Shown in pieces: positions 1 through 9,827 of a stretch of DNA of 64,000 nt; the stretch's first letter is position 1; every line of letters begins with the position of its first letter. The notes beneath the pieces are model-generated. The model was not told the origin of the DNA. It saw only the letters and a list, made by a program, of their open reading frames with translations, and ran no database searches. The position numbers were made by a program, and so were the translations under genes. This stretch comes from GCA-002282575 sp964606405 (GTDB lineage Bacteria; Pseudomonadota; Gammaproteobacteria; Thiomicrospirales; Thiomicrospiraceae): NCBI GenBank assembly GCA_964606405.1, contig CAZSGH010000005.1, positions 13,511-77,510 on the forward strand, given 5' to 3'.

Positions 1-1136
1 AGCTCTTCCATGCTGGTAGCAAACGACAAGCGCATATAGCCTTCAGCACCAAAAGCCGAACCAGGCACTAATGCCAAGTCGCTTTCTTCTAAAATGCGTG
101 TTGCCAACTCGGTATCGTTGGCGCAGCCTGTGGCAGCAATCGCGCCACGTACATCGAAGAAGTTGTAAAACGCGCCATCTGGCGACAAGGCTTTAATACC
201 AGGCATGGCATTTAATGCTTGCGTGATATAAGCACTGCGTGCTTTGAACGCCGTTACCATGTCGCCAATAAAGCCTTGATCGCCATTAAGGGCAACCACC
301 GTTGCTGCTTGTGAAATCGAGCAAGGATTAGAGGTGCTTTGCGACTGCACTTTTTTCATTTCGTTAATCAATGCCAAAGGTCCTGCGCAGTAACCAATGC
401 GCCAGCCTGTCATGCTGTAAGCCTTAGAGACACCGTTGAGGGTAACGGTGCGCTCAACCATCTCTGGGCAAGCATTAAGCCAAGTAGCAAAAGGTGTATC
501 ACCTAAAATGATATGCTCGTACATGTCATCGGTTGCAATCAAAATATTGGGGTGGTTGGCCAATACATCGCCTAATGCACGCATTTCGGCTTTACTGTAA
601 ACCGCACCCGTTGGGTTCGAAGGGCTATTAATCACAAATAAACGCGTCGCAGGGGTAATCGCTGCTGCTAATTGCTCAGGGGTGATTTTGAAGCCTTGTT
701 CGATACCTGCTTGAACGATAACTGGCTTGCCGCCTGCCAATAACACCATGTCAGGATAAGACACCCAGTAAGGTGCAGGCACAATGACTTCATCGCCATC
801 GTTTAAGTAAGCTTGGCAGAGGTTATAAAAACTTTGTTTGCCACCAGACGACACCAGAATTTGCTTTGCACTGTAGTCTAAGCCATTTTCGCGCTTAAAC
901 TTAGCAACAATCGCCTCTTTAAGATCTGGTGTTCCATCGACCGCTGTGTAGCGTGTTTTACCTGCGTTAATGGCATCAATACCTGCTTGGCGAATGTGTG
1001 CAGGCGTAGGAAAATCAGGCTCGCCTGCGCCTAAGCTAATGATGTCACGCCCCTGACGTTTGAGTTCTAGGGCACGAGCAGTGACCACAAGGGTCGGTGA
1101 TTCCTTGACGGCAAGGACGCGGGTAGCGAGTTGCAT
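1..1136 (-). CDS. aspC: Aspartate aminotransferase (class I PLP aminotransferase), 3' end cut by window
   Basis: About 378 residues are visible; the C-terminal last 15-20 residues lie outside the window. The protein is a fold-type I PLP enzyme that transfers the amino group between aspartate and 2-oxoglutarate in the cytoplasm. The PLP-lysine motif SKAYSMTGWRIGY is seen at about residue 235, together with NSPSNPTG and GEPDF near the N-terminus. This is the pattern of the Igamma aspartate (sometimes prephenate) aminotransferases. The start ATG at 1136 begins MQLATRVLAV. It diverges from the methyltransferase gene on the other strand. Family assignment is strong; exact substrate range (aspartate versus arogenate/prephenate) is inferred from the family. 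Confidence 0.9.
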   Translation of the reverse strand, partial: MQLATRVLAVKESPTLVVTARALELKRQGRDIISLGAGEPDFPTPAHIRQAGIDAINAGKTRYTAVDGTPDLKEAIVAKFKRENGLDYSAKQILVSSGGKQSFYNLCQAYLNDGDEVIVPAPYWVSYPDMVLLAGGKPVIVQAGIEQGFKITPEQLAAAITPATRLFVINSPSNPTGAVYSKAEMRALGDVLANHPNILIATDDMYEHIILGDTPFATWLNACPEMVERTVTLNGVSKAYSMTGWRIGYCAGPLALINEMKKVQSQSTSNPCSISQAATVVALNGDQGFIGDMVTAFKARSAYITQALNAMPGIKALSPDGAFYNFFDVRGAIAATGCANDTELATRILEESDLALVPGSAFGAEGYMRLSFATSMEE

Positions 1137-1257
1137 GATGATTTGCGGTCTCTAAAGTAAAGTTTTGTAAGAGGTTTTTTAAGTCATTTCTCTGGCAGTT
1201 AATTATATCGGAAAATGCTACTGCTCGGCTAGACAACACCGCTGTGATATTGGCCGA

Positions 1258-1268
1258 TTATGCTAAAA
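1258..1268 (+). promoter_or_regulatory. Possible extended -10 promoter
   Basis: TATGCTAAAAT matches an extended -10 element (TGnTAAAAT). If used, transcription would start near 1275, which makes the first in-frame ATG (1260) unusable and favours the ATG at 1278. No convincing -35 is seen, as expected for an extended -10. Confidence 0.4.
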
Positions 1269-1277
1269 TTGACGGCT

Positions 1278-2108
1278 ATGAAAACAATCAATCCTATTTT
1301 AATCGACTGCCGATCTCTGTCCGACTTTGTGGCAGGGCATCATGCTGGTGCATGTAACTTACCTGCGAATGAATTGGCGCAACGAATGCACGAGTTGCCA
1401 GACGCCGCTCAAGCCATTGCCTTGTTCGGAGATGAGATTTCAGTTGCGTCTGCACAGGCGTTTTTAGTCAGTAAAAATTATACTGTCAGTGATCGATTTA
1501 TTGATGATAATGTGACGGTTAACACACTTAAGGAGGCGGGTTGGTGGGCTGTTGGTGGTGAATCCCAACGTCTGTGGCAACCTTCTCCGTTAATTAGCCG
1601 TTTTGTGCATGAGTTGATGTCGTTGCATGATATTAAAGCAGGCAAGGGCTTAGATATTGGTTGTGGTTCGGGACGAGATTTGGTCTATTGTGCTATGCAC
1701 GGTTGGCAGATGATGGGCGTAGATGTTCAGCCAGCGGCGGTTGCGCGTGCTCAGGCGTTGGCGCGAAGCCAACAGGTGAGTGTCGAAACACAAGTGCGCG
1801 ACTTGGAAACAGGTGTCGATCCTTTTGCTGATTTCGCTGACGGCAGCTTTGACTTGATTAGTGTCGCGCGTTATTTACATCGCCCTTTATTTCCAGTCAT
1901 CAAGCGTCTGTTGGCAAACGGTGGCGTGATTGTCTATCACACCTTTATGGTGGGTTCGGAAGCATTTGGTAGTCCCAAAAATCCCAATTTTTTGTTGAAT
2001 AAAGCGGAGTTGGCTGATGTTTTTAGGGGCTTTGATATTCTGATAGACGATGTGATTACCCTTGCCGATGGTCGCCCGATGAGTATGTTTGTGGCGAGGA
2101 AGCCATGA
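1278..2108 (+). CDS. SAM-dependent methyltransferase with rhodanese-like N-terminus
   Basis: About 276 residues. The N-terminal 90 residues resemble a rhodanese fold (ILIDCRSLSDFVAGHHAGACNLP) but I see no CxxGxR active-site loop, so this part is probably non-catalytic. The C-terminal half is a class I methyltransferase: motif I LDIGCGSGRDLVYC, then an acidic turn (MGVDVQ). Substrate is unknown; the pattern is TehB/UbiE-like. The stop codon overlaps the uvrB start (ATGA at 2105-2108), so the two genes are translationally coupled. The start is uncertain: ATG 1260 (MLKLTA...) overlaps a promoter-like -10, so ATG 1278 (MKTINPIL) is preferred, though neither has a strong Shine-Dalgarno sequence. 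Confidence 0.75.
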   Translation: MKTINPILIDCRSLSDFVAGHHAGACNLPANELAQRMHELPDAAQAIALFGDEISVASAQAFLVSKNYTVSDRFIDDNVTVNTLKEAGWWAVGGESQRLWQPSPLISRFVHELMSLHDIKAGKGLDIGCGSGRDLVYCAMHGWQMMGVDVQPAAVARAQALARSQQVSVETQVRDLETGVDPFADFADGSFDLISVARYLHRPLFPVIKRLLANGGVIVYHTFMVGSEAFGSPKNPNFLLNKAELADVFRGFDILIDDVITLADGRPMSMFVARKP

Positions 2109-4138
2109 GTAAACCCTTCCAACTTTCCTCTCTTTACAAACCATCGGGCGATCAACCCGATGCGATTGCGCAGCTGGTGCAAGGCTTGAATGATGGTGAA
2201 ATCTATCAAACCTTATTGGGCGCAACAGGAACAGGTAAAACCTTTAGTATTGCCAATGTGGTGGCGCAGGTGCAAAAACCAACCTTGGTGATGGCGCCGA
2301 ACAAAACCCTTGCCGCCCAGTTATACAGCGAATTTAAGGGCTTTTTCCCTAATAATGCCGTTGAGTATTTTGTTTCTTACTACGATTATTACCAGCCCGA
2401 AGCCTACGTACCCAGTACCGATACCTACATCGCCAAAGATGCAGCGATTAATGCGCAAATCGACCAGTTGCGACTTTCGGCAACCAAATCACTGATGGAG
2501 AGACGCGATGTGTTGGTGGTGGCAACGGTATCGGCAATTTACGGCTTGGGCGACCCGAAAACCTATTTGGCGATGATTTTACAAGCTCGGGTGGGAGATC
2601 GCATCGACCAGCGAGCCTTGCTCAAACAGCTCACCGCCATGCAGTACACGCGCAACGATGTGGTACTCGAACGGGCAACCTTTCGCGTACGTGGTGATGT
2701 GTTTGAAATTTATCCAGCCGAATCTGAATTTGCTGCTGTACGTCTCGACTTTTTCGATGATGAATTGGAAAAAATAAGCTGGTTTGATCCGCTGACGGGC
2801 GAAATACTAGAGAAAACCAATCGTGTGACCGTTTATCCCAAAAGCCATTATGTCACCCCGCATGAGCAATTGTTGAGCATGGTCGATGCGGTTAAAGACG
2901 AGCTTGTTGAGCGCTTGGCATGGTTCCGCGAGCGCGATAAACTGGTCGAAGCGCAACGCTTAGAAGAGCGTACTCGGCTCGATTTGGAAATGATGATTGA
3001 ATTGGGTTATTGCAATGGCATCGAAAATTATTCGCGCTACTTGTCGGGACGACCTGTGGGTGATGCACCACCGACCTTATTTGATTACTTGCCGAAAGAC
3101 GGTTTGTTGGTGATTGATGAGTCACATGTCACGGTATCGCAAATTGGCGCGATGTACAAAGGCGACCGCTCGCGCAAAGAAAATTTGGTCGATTATGGCT
3201 TCCGTTTGCCCTCGGCATTGGATAATCGCCCGATGAAGTTTGAAGAATTTGAGGCACGGATGCCACAAACGATTTTTGTCTCGGCAACACCAGGAAAATA
3301 CGAGTTAGAACATTCGGGTGCGCCAGCAGAGCAGATGATTCGTCCGACAGGACTGCTTGATCCTGTCATTGAGGTTCGTCCCGCGTTGCATCAGGTGGAT
3401 GACTTGTACGGTGAAATTCGTGCGGTTGCCGAACGCGGCGAGCGTATTTTAGTCACCACCCTGACTAAGCGGATGAGTGAAGACTTAACCGATTATCTGA
3501 ACGAGCAGGGGGTGAGAGTTCGTTACTTGCATTCCGATATCGAAACGGTAGAGCGGGTAGAGTTGCTACGTGATTTACGCATGGGTGTCTACGATGTGTT
3601 GGTCGGTATTAACTTATTGCGTGAAGGCTTAGATATTCCCGAAGTGGCACTGGTCGCCATTTTAGATGCCGATAAGGAAGGGTTTTTGCGTTCCGAACGC
3701 AGCCTGATTCAAACCATCGGACGCGCAGCGCGTAATATCAATGGGCGCGTGATTTTGTATGCCGACAAAATCACCGAATCGATGCGCAAAGCGATGGGTG
3801 AAACCGAACGTCGACGGTCGAAGCAAATCGCTTATAACGAAGCGCGAGGTGTACAACCGCAAGCATTAAATAAGCGCGTCGAAGACATGATTGATGTATC
3901 GAGCATGATGGGTAAAAAACAGGTCAACAGTCGTAAAAATAAAGTTGCCAATGACAGTAGCATGCTGATGGCTGCTGAAGAACAAGCAACCTACAATAGT
4001 GACCCGAATGCTATTGCTCATCAAATCGGCAAACTCGAAAAAGAAATGCAAGCGAAAGCCAAGGCGCTACAGTTCGAAGAGGCAGCTGCGCTCAGGGATC
4101 AGGTGAAGCAGTTGCGTAGTTTACTGATGCGAATTTAA
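2105..4138 (+). CDS. uvrB: Excinuclease ABC subunit B
   Basis: 677 residues, the usual UvrB length. UvrB is the helicase-like damage-verification subunit of nucleotide excision repair and works with UvrA (also in this window, 49989-52799) and UvrC. Visible features: Walker A GATGTGKT at about residues 38-46, the beta-hairpin region YYDYYQPEAYVP, the helicase box DESH, motif VI (QTIGRAARN), and a C-terminal UVR domain (KLEKEMQAKAKALQFEEAA) that contacts UvrC. Start ATG at 2105 overlaps the stop of the upstream methyltransferase. No SOS box is apparent, but the promoter must lie upstream of the methyltransferase. Confidence 0.97.
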   Translation: MSKPFQLSSLYKPSGDQPDAIAQLVQGLNDGEIYQTLLGATGTGKTFSIANVVAQVQKPTLVMAPNKTLAAQLYSEFKGFFPNNAVEYFVSYYDYYQPEAYVPSTDTYIAKDAAINAQIDQLRLSATKSLMERRDVLVVATVSAIYGLGDPKTYLAMILQARVGDRIDQRALLKQLTAMQYTRNDVVLERATFRVRGDVFEIYPAESEFAAVRLDFFDDELEKISWFDPLTGEILEKTNRVTVYPKSHYVTPHEQLLSMVDAVKDELVERLAWFRERDKLVEAQRLEERTRLDLEMMIELGYCNGIENYSRYLSGRPVGDAPPTLFDYLPKDGLLVIDESHVTVSQIGAMYKGDRSRKENLVDYGFRLPSALDNRPMKFEEFEARMPQTIFVSATPGKYELEHSGAPAEQMIRPTGLLDPVIEVRPALHQVDDLYGEIRAVAERGERILVTTLTKRMSEDLTDYLNEQGVRVRYLHSDIETVERVELLRDLRMGVYDVLVGINLLREGLDIPEVALVAILDADKEGFLRSERSLIQTIGRAARNINGRVILYADKITESMRKAMGETERRRSKQIAYNEARGVQPQALNKRVEDMIDVSSMMGKKQVNSRKNKVANDSSMLMAAEEQATYNSDPNAIAHQIGKLEKEMQAKAKALQFEEAAALRDQVKQLRSLLMRI

Positions 4139-4251
4139 GCTAAGTTGCGCTGTATCAAGATTGCGCCCATTTTTATCTTGCAATTTGTTTTCAAAACATC
4201 ATTTTGGCGTATAGTTACGCACACTACTAAAAGAATTTAAATCGGGTTTTC

Positions 4252-5112
4252 ATGTCTGTTTTCTGTCTTTTCCTGCCAACGAGCTGGTTACGAATATTGT
4301 CTGCTTTGGGATTCGGTGTGTTGTCTTTCGCTACGATGAATGTGGCGGTTGCAGATACATCGGGTTTGGTGTGGGCGCCTACGTTGTTGGAGCGTTCGGC
4401 GGAACGAGAAAAAGAATTTCAAGCGTTTAATGCTTGGTTGAGTACTCAGACGGGAGAGCGATTAAGCCTTGTGTTAGAACCAGATTATGACCAATTGATG
4501 CAGGGTTTTGAGCAGGACAAGTTGGCCATGGTGTGGGTTGGTCCGCAGTTATTACAGCAAATCATAAAACGCCGTCCTGATGTTAAGGTTTTGGCGACAA
4601 CGCGAGATGAACAAGGCAAAACAGATTATCGTTGTGCGCTTTTTGTGCGCCAAGATTATGAGAGGACAGACTCTGCTGCTTTACAAGAGTCGGTTGCTTT
4701 AACTCAGCCATTATCAACTTGTGGATCAATTGGCGCAAGAATGTTGAGCGAACAGTCTCACGTGGATCTATCGCAAGTGAATGGCCGATTTACGGGCAGT
4801 CATCAAAATGCGATTGTTTCGGTGATGCTAGGAGAAACCGCTTCAGGCATTGTTGCTGCAGGTGTGTACGATCGTTTTTCTTGGCTTCCACTGAAACGTT
4901 TATTATTGTCGGATCCTCTACCTTCTTTTATGTGGTTGGTTAATCCTCGTATGGTTAGCCCAGAACAACAACAGCGGTTACGTTTTGCCTTGTCGCAGGC
5001 AAAGAGCGCAGAATCTGTTGATCATTGGTATGGCGCATTTCGTTATGGCTTTGAAACAAATGAGGAAGTCGTGAGTCAATCGATTATCTCGGTCGTTCGG
5101 AGTGTTCGCTAA
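4252..5112 (+). CDS. PhnD-like periplasmic substrate-binding protein
   Basis: 286 residues with an N-terminal signal segment (about residues 10-35, ending AVA-DTSG). The mature part resembles PhnD/SsuA/transferrin-type binding proteins of ABC transporters for phosphonate or phosphite (MVWVGPQLLQQIIKRRPDVKVLAT; later SGIVAAGVYDRF). No permease or ATPase gene is adjacent. Instead, its stop overlaps the start of a GGDEF/EAL protein (TAATG at 5110-5114), so it is more likely a periplasmic sensor subunit for that signalling protein than a transporter part. The ligand is unknown. Confidence 0.75.
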   Translation: MSVFCLFLPTSWLRILSALGFGVLSFATMNVAVADTSGLVWAPTLLERSAEREKEFQAFNAWLSTQTGERLSLVLEPDYDQLMQGFEQDKLAMVWVGPQLLQQIIKRRPDVKVLATTRDEQGKTDYRCALFVRQDYERTDSAALQESVALTQPLSTCGSIGARMLSEQSHVDLSQVNGRFTGSHQNAIVSVMLGETASGIVAAGVYDRFSWLPLKRLLLSDPLPSFMWLVNPRMVSPEQQQRLRFALSQAKSAESVDHWYGAFRYGFETNEEVVSQSIISVVRSVR

Positions 5113-7508
5113 TGTTGCGTTCTTTGCGCTCTCTACGCCTTGCGTTATTGTTTCCTGCTCTGAGCGTTATGTTGATCTTTGCTATTGTTGTTGGGGTTTT
5201 TCTGTCGCAACGACTCTACAATCAAGCCCACACTGATGCGATGAATGAAGCACAGGCTCAGGCTGACAAAGCCTACGCCTTATTAAGAGGGCGCTTTGAG
5301 TATCAATTGTTGTCGAGTCAAGGTCAGCAGTCTCGTTACAAGACTTCGCAACCGATTATTCAAGAAGAAAGTATCCTGTTGCTGAAAAATCTCATGTCAG
5401 ACTGGTCTGGTATGTTGATCATTCACGATAAGAACGCAGATTGGATATGGTTATGGAATGGCGTTTCATGGCAGTATAAAAAGCAGGGTCAGCGATTGTC
5501 GGATGATGGTTGGCTCGTTGAGAAGAAGTTTTTACCTTGGCAATGGATGATTCAAGTTCGTCCCAATGTTAGTCTCATTGAGCAACGCGTCGCGCGATCA
5601 CGCTTGTTGTTACTTGCCTTGATTGCAGGCTTATGGTTGATTTCTGCTTCGTTGCTTTGGTGGCGGCTGCATAAGTTGGTGTTGCAGCCTATTTCAGCGG
5701 TAACTGGCTTTTTGATGCGTTTAATGCCTACTCAACAAGAGCATATTGAGCTTGATGGCAGTCAGGATATGCGTGTGCTGGCGTTGCAACTCAATCAATT
5801 GAGTGAACGACTGTATGGGCAGCATGCTCAACTTGCCGACAACATGCGCTTATTGGCAGATGAACATGCTTACATGCGTGCGCTATTAGATGCTCAGCCT
5901 GCAATAACCGTGTTAAATAATGGCACCGATATGGTTGATGCAAATGATGCATTATTTCGCTTTTTCCCAGAGTATCAAAATCTAGCGGACTTTAAATCAT
6001 CTCACTCCTGTATCTGTAATTTGTTTATTCCCTATTCCGACCCGCTAGGCTATGACTATCTAGAACCACATCAAGAGGATTGGGTGCGCTTGGCATCAAC
6101 ACACGATTATCGCGTTTTGATGAAAAAGAACGGAGAAAATCACAACTTTATGGTGAGAGCTCGCAGCTTTAACTATCAAGGCAATGTTTACTATATCGTT
6201 GCTTTTGATGATATTAGTCATCATGTTGCAGCAGAATTAGCAATGCGCGAGCAGTTGTTGCAAGACACCCAAACCCAATTGCCCAATCGAATTAGGTTGG
6301 TGCAAGATATGCAAGCGGCTCCGCAGGGTATTGTTATCATTAAGTTGTTAGGTTTGGGGCGATTGAACGAGGTATATGGCATTCAGTTCGGAGATGCTTA
6401 TATTTTGGCATTGGTACAGCGTCTCAAATTAGAACAACATCAAATTAAAGGGTTAATTGGACCTTATCGCTTATCGGGTTCGGAGTTTGCCTTTCAGTTA
6501 TTTGATGACAATGCGGAACAAACGACGTGGGCATTACGCACCAAGCGGTTATTGAGTGATTTGGCAGAACATGATTTGGAGATATGGGGCGCACAAATAC
6601 CCGTGATGATTTCGGGCGGTGTTTCCTTGTGGGACGATGAAGTCGAAGATGTTGAGCAATTATTGTTGCAAGCAACAATGGCCATGAATCGTGCGCGTCA
6701 ACAGCATGTTGCTGTATTGGCGTATGATTCTAGCTGGCGAGAACGACAAAAATATCAGCAAGCTCAAGAGTGGCTAGAAAAAATTCGCGATGCATTGGTA
6801 GAAGATCGCATAGAGCCTGTGTTTCAACCGATTTTTAACCCTAAAAAGCAACAGATCGAAAAATATGAGTGCTTGGTGCGTATGCGCGAACATAGTGGCG
6901 CACTGATTGCCCCAGGTGTATTTTTGGATGCGATTAAGCATACGCGCGAGTATTTGCGTTTAAGTAAAGTGATGTTCGAGAGATCGTGCGCCTATTTTGC
7001 ACATCGAACCGAACGATTTACCCTTAATTTGGCAGAAGATGACTTTATTCATCCAGAGCATTTACAGGCGTTATGCCATATTATTGAGCGCTATGATGTG
7101 GGCAATCGTGTCACCATTGAGGTGTTAGAATCGGAGGAAATCAGCTCGTATGAACAGATGTGTCAAGCATTAATGCCGTTGAGAGACTTAGGGTGTCAAG
7201 TCGCAATCGATGACTTTGGTAGTGGCTATTCTAACTTTGCGCATATTAAAGGTTTGTCAGCCGATGTGATTAAAATTGATGGTAGCTTGATTCAATTGAT
7301 GCATCGAGATAAGTCTCAAGAGGGTGTTGTCATTGGTTTGATCGAGTTTGGACATCAAATGGGATTGAACGTTATTGCTGAATTTGTTTCAACGCCAGCG
7401 CTACTCGACAGGCTGTCTGAAATGGGCGTTGACGGTATTCAAGGGTACGCTATTTCGCCGCCCATTCGTATGGAAGACATGGATAAGCCCTTGATACCGT
7501 TGCTATAG
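5112..7508 (+). CDS. Membrane GGDEF/EAL cyclic-di-GMP signalling protein
   Basis: 798 residues. Order: TM helix (about 9-29), periplasmic domain, TM helix (about 166-186), HAMP-like linker, PAS-like domain (about 250-370), GGDEF domain (about 380-545), EAL domain (about 560-790). The GGDEF signature reads SGSEF (about 455-459), so cyclase activity is doubtful. The EAL domain keeps its acidic and metal-binding residues: YECLVRMR in place of the EAL motif, NLAEDDF, EVLESEE, DDFGSGYS (about 699), KIDGS and QGY. It is therefore predicted to be a c-di-GMP phosphodiesterase with a regulatory GGDEF domain. It is translationally coupled to the PhnD-like protein, which probably supplies the periplasmic signal. 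Confidence 0.88.
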   Translation: MLRSLRSLRLALLFPALSVMLIFAIVVGVFLSQRLYNQAHTDAMNEAQAQADKAYALLRGRFEYQLLSSQGQQSRYKTSQPIIQEESILLLKNLMSDWSGMLIIHDKNADWIWLWNGVSWQYKKQGQRLSDDGWLVEKKFLPWQWMIQVRPNVSLIEQRVARSRLLLLALIAGLWLISASLLWWRLHKLVLQPISAVTGFLMRLMPTQQEHIELDGSQDMRVLALQLNQLSERLYGQHAQLADNMRLLADEHAYMRALLDAQPAITVLNNGTDMVDANDALFRFFPEYQNLADFKSSHSCICNLFIPYSDPLGYDYLEPHQEDWVRLASTHDYRVLMKKNGENHNFMVRARSFNYQGNVYYIVAFDDISHHVAAELAMREQLLQDTQTQLPNRIRLVQDMQAAPQGIVIIKLLGLGRLNEVYGIQFGDAYILALVQRLKLEQHQIKGLIGPYRLSGSEFAFQLFDDNAEQTTWALRTKRLLSDLAEHDLEIWGAQIPVMISGGVSLWDDEVEDVEQLLLQATMAMNRARQQHVAVLAYDSSWRERQKYQQAQEWLEKIRDALVEDRIEPVFQPIFNPKKQQIEKYECLVRMREHSGALIAPGVFLDAIKHTREYLRLSKVMFERSCAYFAHRTERFTLNLAEDDFIHPEHLQALCHIIERYDVGNRVTIEVLESEEISSYEQMCQALMPLRDLGCQVAIDDFGSGYSNFAHIKGLSADVIKIDGSLIQLMHRDKSQEGVVIGLIEFGHQMGLNVIAEFVSTPALLDRLSEMGVDGIQGYAISPPIRMEDMDKPLIPLL

Positions 7509-7580
7509 GAAGGACGGAGCTAACCGAAAAAACTTCGCTTCGGGGCACCTCTAAAAACACACATTTTCTACTTGCTTGTA

Positions 7581-8726
7581 TTAAGCCATTTCCCAACTTG
7601 CCTGTGTGCTGTTTTCGCCATCGGGCTTTTCGGTAGCAAAACGTTTAGAGTCGAGCTTGATGCGTAGGCGCAGATCATTCACCGCATCGGCAAATCGTAA
7701 CGCATCGGTATAGCTGATCTGGTTGTTCTCGTAGTGGTCAAAGAGTGCCTGATCGAAGGTTTGCATCCCTAAGTCTCGACTGTCTGCCATTAAGGGTTTC
7801 ATTTCATGCACTTTACCTTCAAAAATCAAATCTGCCATGCGTGGTGTATTGATTAATATTTCGATGGCTGCGACCCGTCCTTTGCCTTCTTGTTTGGGAA
7901 TTAAGCGCTGACTGACAATCGCTTTAAGATTGAGTGATAAATCCATCAGTAGCTGGGCTCTACGTTCTTCGGGAAAGAAGTTAATAATGCGGTCGAGTGC
8001 TTGGTTAGCGTTGTTGGCGTGTAGGGTAGATAAGCATAGATGCCCCGTTTCGGCAAAGGTGATGGCGTGCTCCATCGTATGACGTTCTCTAATTTCACCA
8101 ATTAAAATCACATCGGGTGCTTGGCGTAGCGTGTTTTTAAGTGCCGCTTCGAAAGAGTCTGTATCCGTTCCCACTTCTCGTTGGCTAACAATACAGCCCT
8201 TGTGTGGATGAACAAACTCAATCGGGTCTTCGATGGTAATAATGTGCCCTTTACTATTGGTATTGCGATGCCCAATTAAACCCGCTAATGATGTTGATTT
8301 GCCCGAACCTGTGCCGCCGACAAATAAAATCAAGCCGCGTTTATCCATAATTAAGTCTTTGAGCACGGGTGGCAGACCTAAGTCTTCTACAATAGGAATG
8401 GTGGTATTGATGACACGAATGACCATGCCGACACTATTGCGCTGTACAAAAACATTAACGCGAAAGCGTGCGGCTGTACCCATAGCGTAAGCCAAGTTAC
8501 ATTCGTTGGTGCGATTAAAGTCGGTCAGTTGAGCCTCTGTCATTAGGCTTTCGGCAAGCAGGCGCGTTAAAGTCGCAGACAGGGGTTGTTGCGTAATGGG
8601 CGTCATTTTACCGTCAATTTTTAAGCTGACAGGCGCCCCATCTGTAATGAACATGTCCGATGCTTTGGCTTCTAGCATGGCAGACAAGAGCTGGTTGAGA
8701 TGGTTAAGTGCTTGCGCTTTATCCAT
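7581..8726 (-). CDS. pilU: Type IV pilus retraction ATPase PilU
   Basis: 381 residues, typical of PilU. A cytoplasmic hexameric secretion-type ATPase that helps PilT depolymerise type IV pili. Walker A GGTGSGKSTSLAG, the Asp/Walker B region VILIGEIRE, and the His box TGHLCLSTLHANN are visible. The C-terminal tail is longer than in PilT and lacks the PilT AIRNLIRE motif, which separates the two. It lies 6 bp downstream of pilT, so they form one operon. The region after it (7509-7580) holds only a CTCTAAAAA element resembling the repeat family C ends. Confidence 0.93.
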   Translation of the reverse strand: MDKAQALNHLNQLLSAMLEAKASDMFITDGAPVSLKIDGKMTPITQQPLSATLTRLLAESLMTEAQLTDFNRTNECNLAYAMGTAARFRVNVFVQRNSVGMVIRVINTTIPIVEDLGLPPVLKDLIMDKRGLILFVGGTGSGKSTSLAGLIGHRNTNSKGHIITIEDPIEFVHPHKGCIVSQREVGTDTDSFEAALKNTLRQAPDVILIGEIRERHTMEHAITFAETGHLCLSTLHANNANQALDRIINFFPEERRAQLLMDLSLNLKAIVSQRLIPKQEGKGRVAAIEILINTPRMADLIFEGKVHEMKPLMADSRDLGMQTFDQALFDHYENNQISYTDALRFADAVNDLRLRIKLDSKRFATEKPDGENSTQASWEMA

Positions 8727-8732
8727 GATGCA

Positions 8733-9773
8733 TTACTCCTGAAAGGCGGCTTTATTCGCCGCCTTATTTGCTGCTTCGCTACGTTCAACTAAACCTTTAT
8801 CAACAAGCTTTTGTAAGCATTGATCGAGCGTTTGCATGCCATGCTGTGAGCTAGTTTGAATAATGGAATACATTTGCGGTACTTTGTCTTCTCGAATGAG
8901 GTTGCGAATGGCATGTGTACCAATCATGATTTCATGTGCCGCCACTCGCCCGCCACCCTTCTTTTTGAGTAGCGTCTGAGAAATGACTGCACGTAGGGAT
9001 TCCGAGAGCATGGATCGCACCAATGCTTTTTCATTGCCGGGAAAGACGTCAATGATACGGTCGATTGTTTTGGCTGCGCTGGAGGTATGCAGTGTACCAA
9101 AAACCAGATGCCCTGTTTCGGCAGCAGACAGCGCAAGCTGAATCGTTTCTAAGTCGCGCATTTCACCAACCAAAATCACGTCTGGGTCTTCACGTAATGC
9201 AGCGCGCAAAGCGTTAGCAAAACTATGAGTATCGCGATGGACTTCGCGCTGGTTAACCAAGGATTTTTTACTATTGTGTACAAACTCGATGGGATCTTCG
9301 ACCGTTAAAATATGGGCAAAATGGTTTTCGTTAACATAATCAACCATTGCAGCGAGCGTGGTTGACTTACCCGAGCCTGTTGGTCCTGTTACTAACACGA
9401 TACCACGAGGGGTGTTGGCAATGTCTTTAAAAATTTCTGGCGCATTCAGGTCCTCAAGCGATAGCACTTTAGAAGGAATGGTACGAAACACACCACCTAA
9501 GCCACGGTCTTGTTTAAAAATATTGGCACGAAAACGCGCTACACCTGGTAAATTAAACGAAAAATCTGACTCAAAGTGTTCTTCGAACTGTTTGCGCTGG
9601 TAATCATTCATCACGTCATAGAGTAAGCGTTGCGTTTCGCTCGCATCTAAAGCTGGTGCATTGATTTTGCGCACATCGCCATCGATGCGTAACATCGGAG
9701 GCAGCCCCGCTGAGATATGCAAATCTGATGCTTTTTGCTGTACAGCAAAGGTGAGGAGTTGTGTGATATCCAT
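8733..9773 (-). CDS. pilT: Type IV pilus retraction ATPase PilT
   Basis: 346 residues. Main motor for type IV pilus retraction and twitching. Walker A TGPTGSGKSTTLAA, VILVGEMRD, the His box TGHLVFGTLHTSS and the PilT signature AIRNLIRE near the C-terminus are all present. Start ATG at 9773 (MDITQLLTFAVQQKASDLHIS) agrees with other PilT proteins. First gene of the pilT-pilU operon; the upstream space holds a family B repeat. Together with the ComEA-like gene next door this suggests pilus-dependent motility and possibly DNA uptake. Confidence 0.95.
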   Translation of the reverse strand: MDITQLLTFAVQQKASDLHISAGLPPMLRIDGDVRKINAPALDASETQRLLYDVMNDYQRKQFEEHFESDFSFNLPGVARFRANIFKQDRGLGGVFRTIPSKVLSLEDLNAPEIFKDIANTPRGIVLVTGPTGSGKSTTLAAMVDYVNENHFAHILTVEDPIEFVHNSKKSLVNQREVHRDTHSFANALRAALREDPDVILVGEMRDLETIQLALSAAETGHLVFGTLHTSSAAKTIDRIIDVFPGNEKALVRSMLSESLRAVISQTLLKKKGGGRVAAHEIMIGTHAIRNLIREDKVPQMYSIIQTSSQHGMQTLDQCLQKLVDKGLVERSEAANKAANKAAFQE

Positions 9774-9827
9774 GCGATGCTCTCTGGTTGCTTAACAATA
9801 ACGGGCATACCTAATAACTCAATATTT

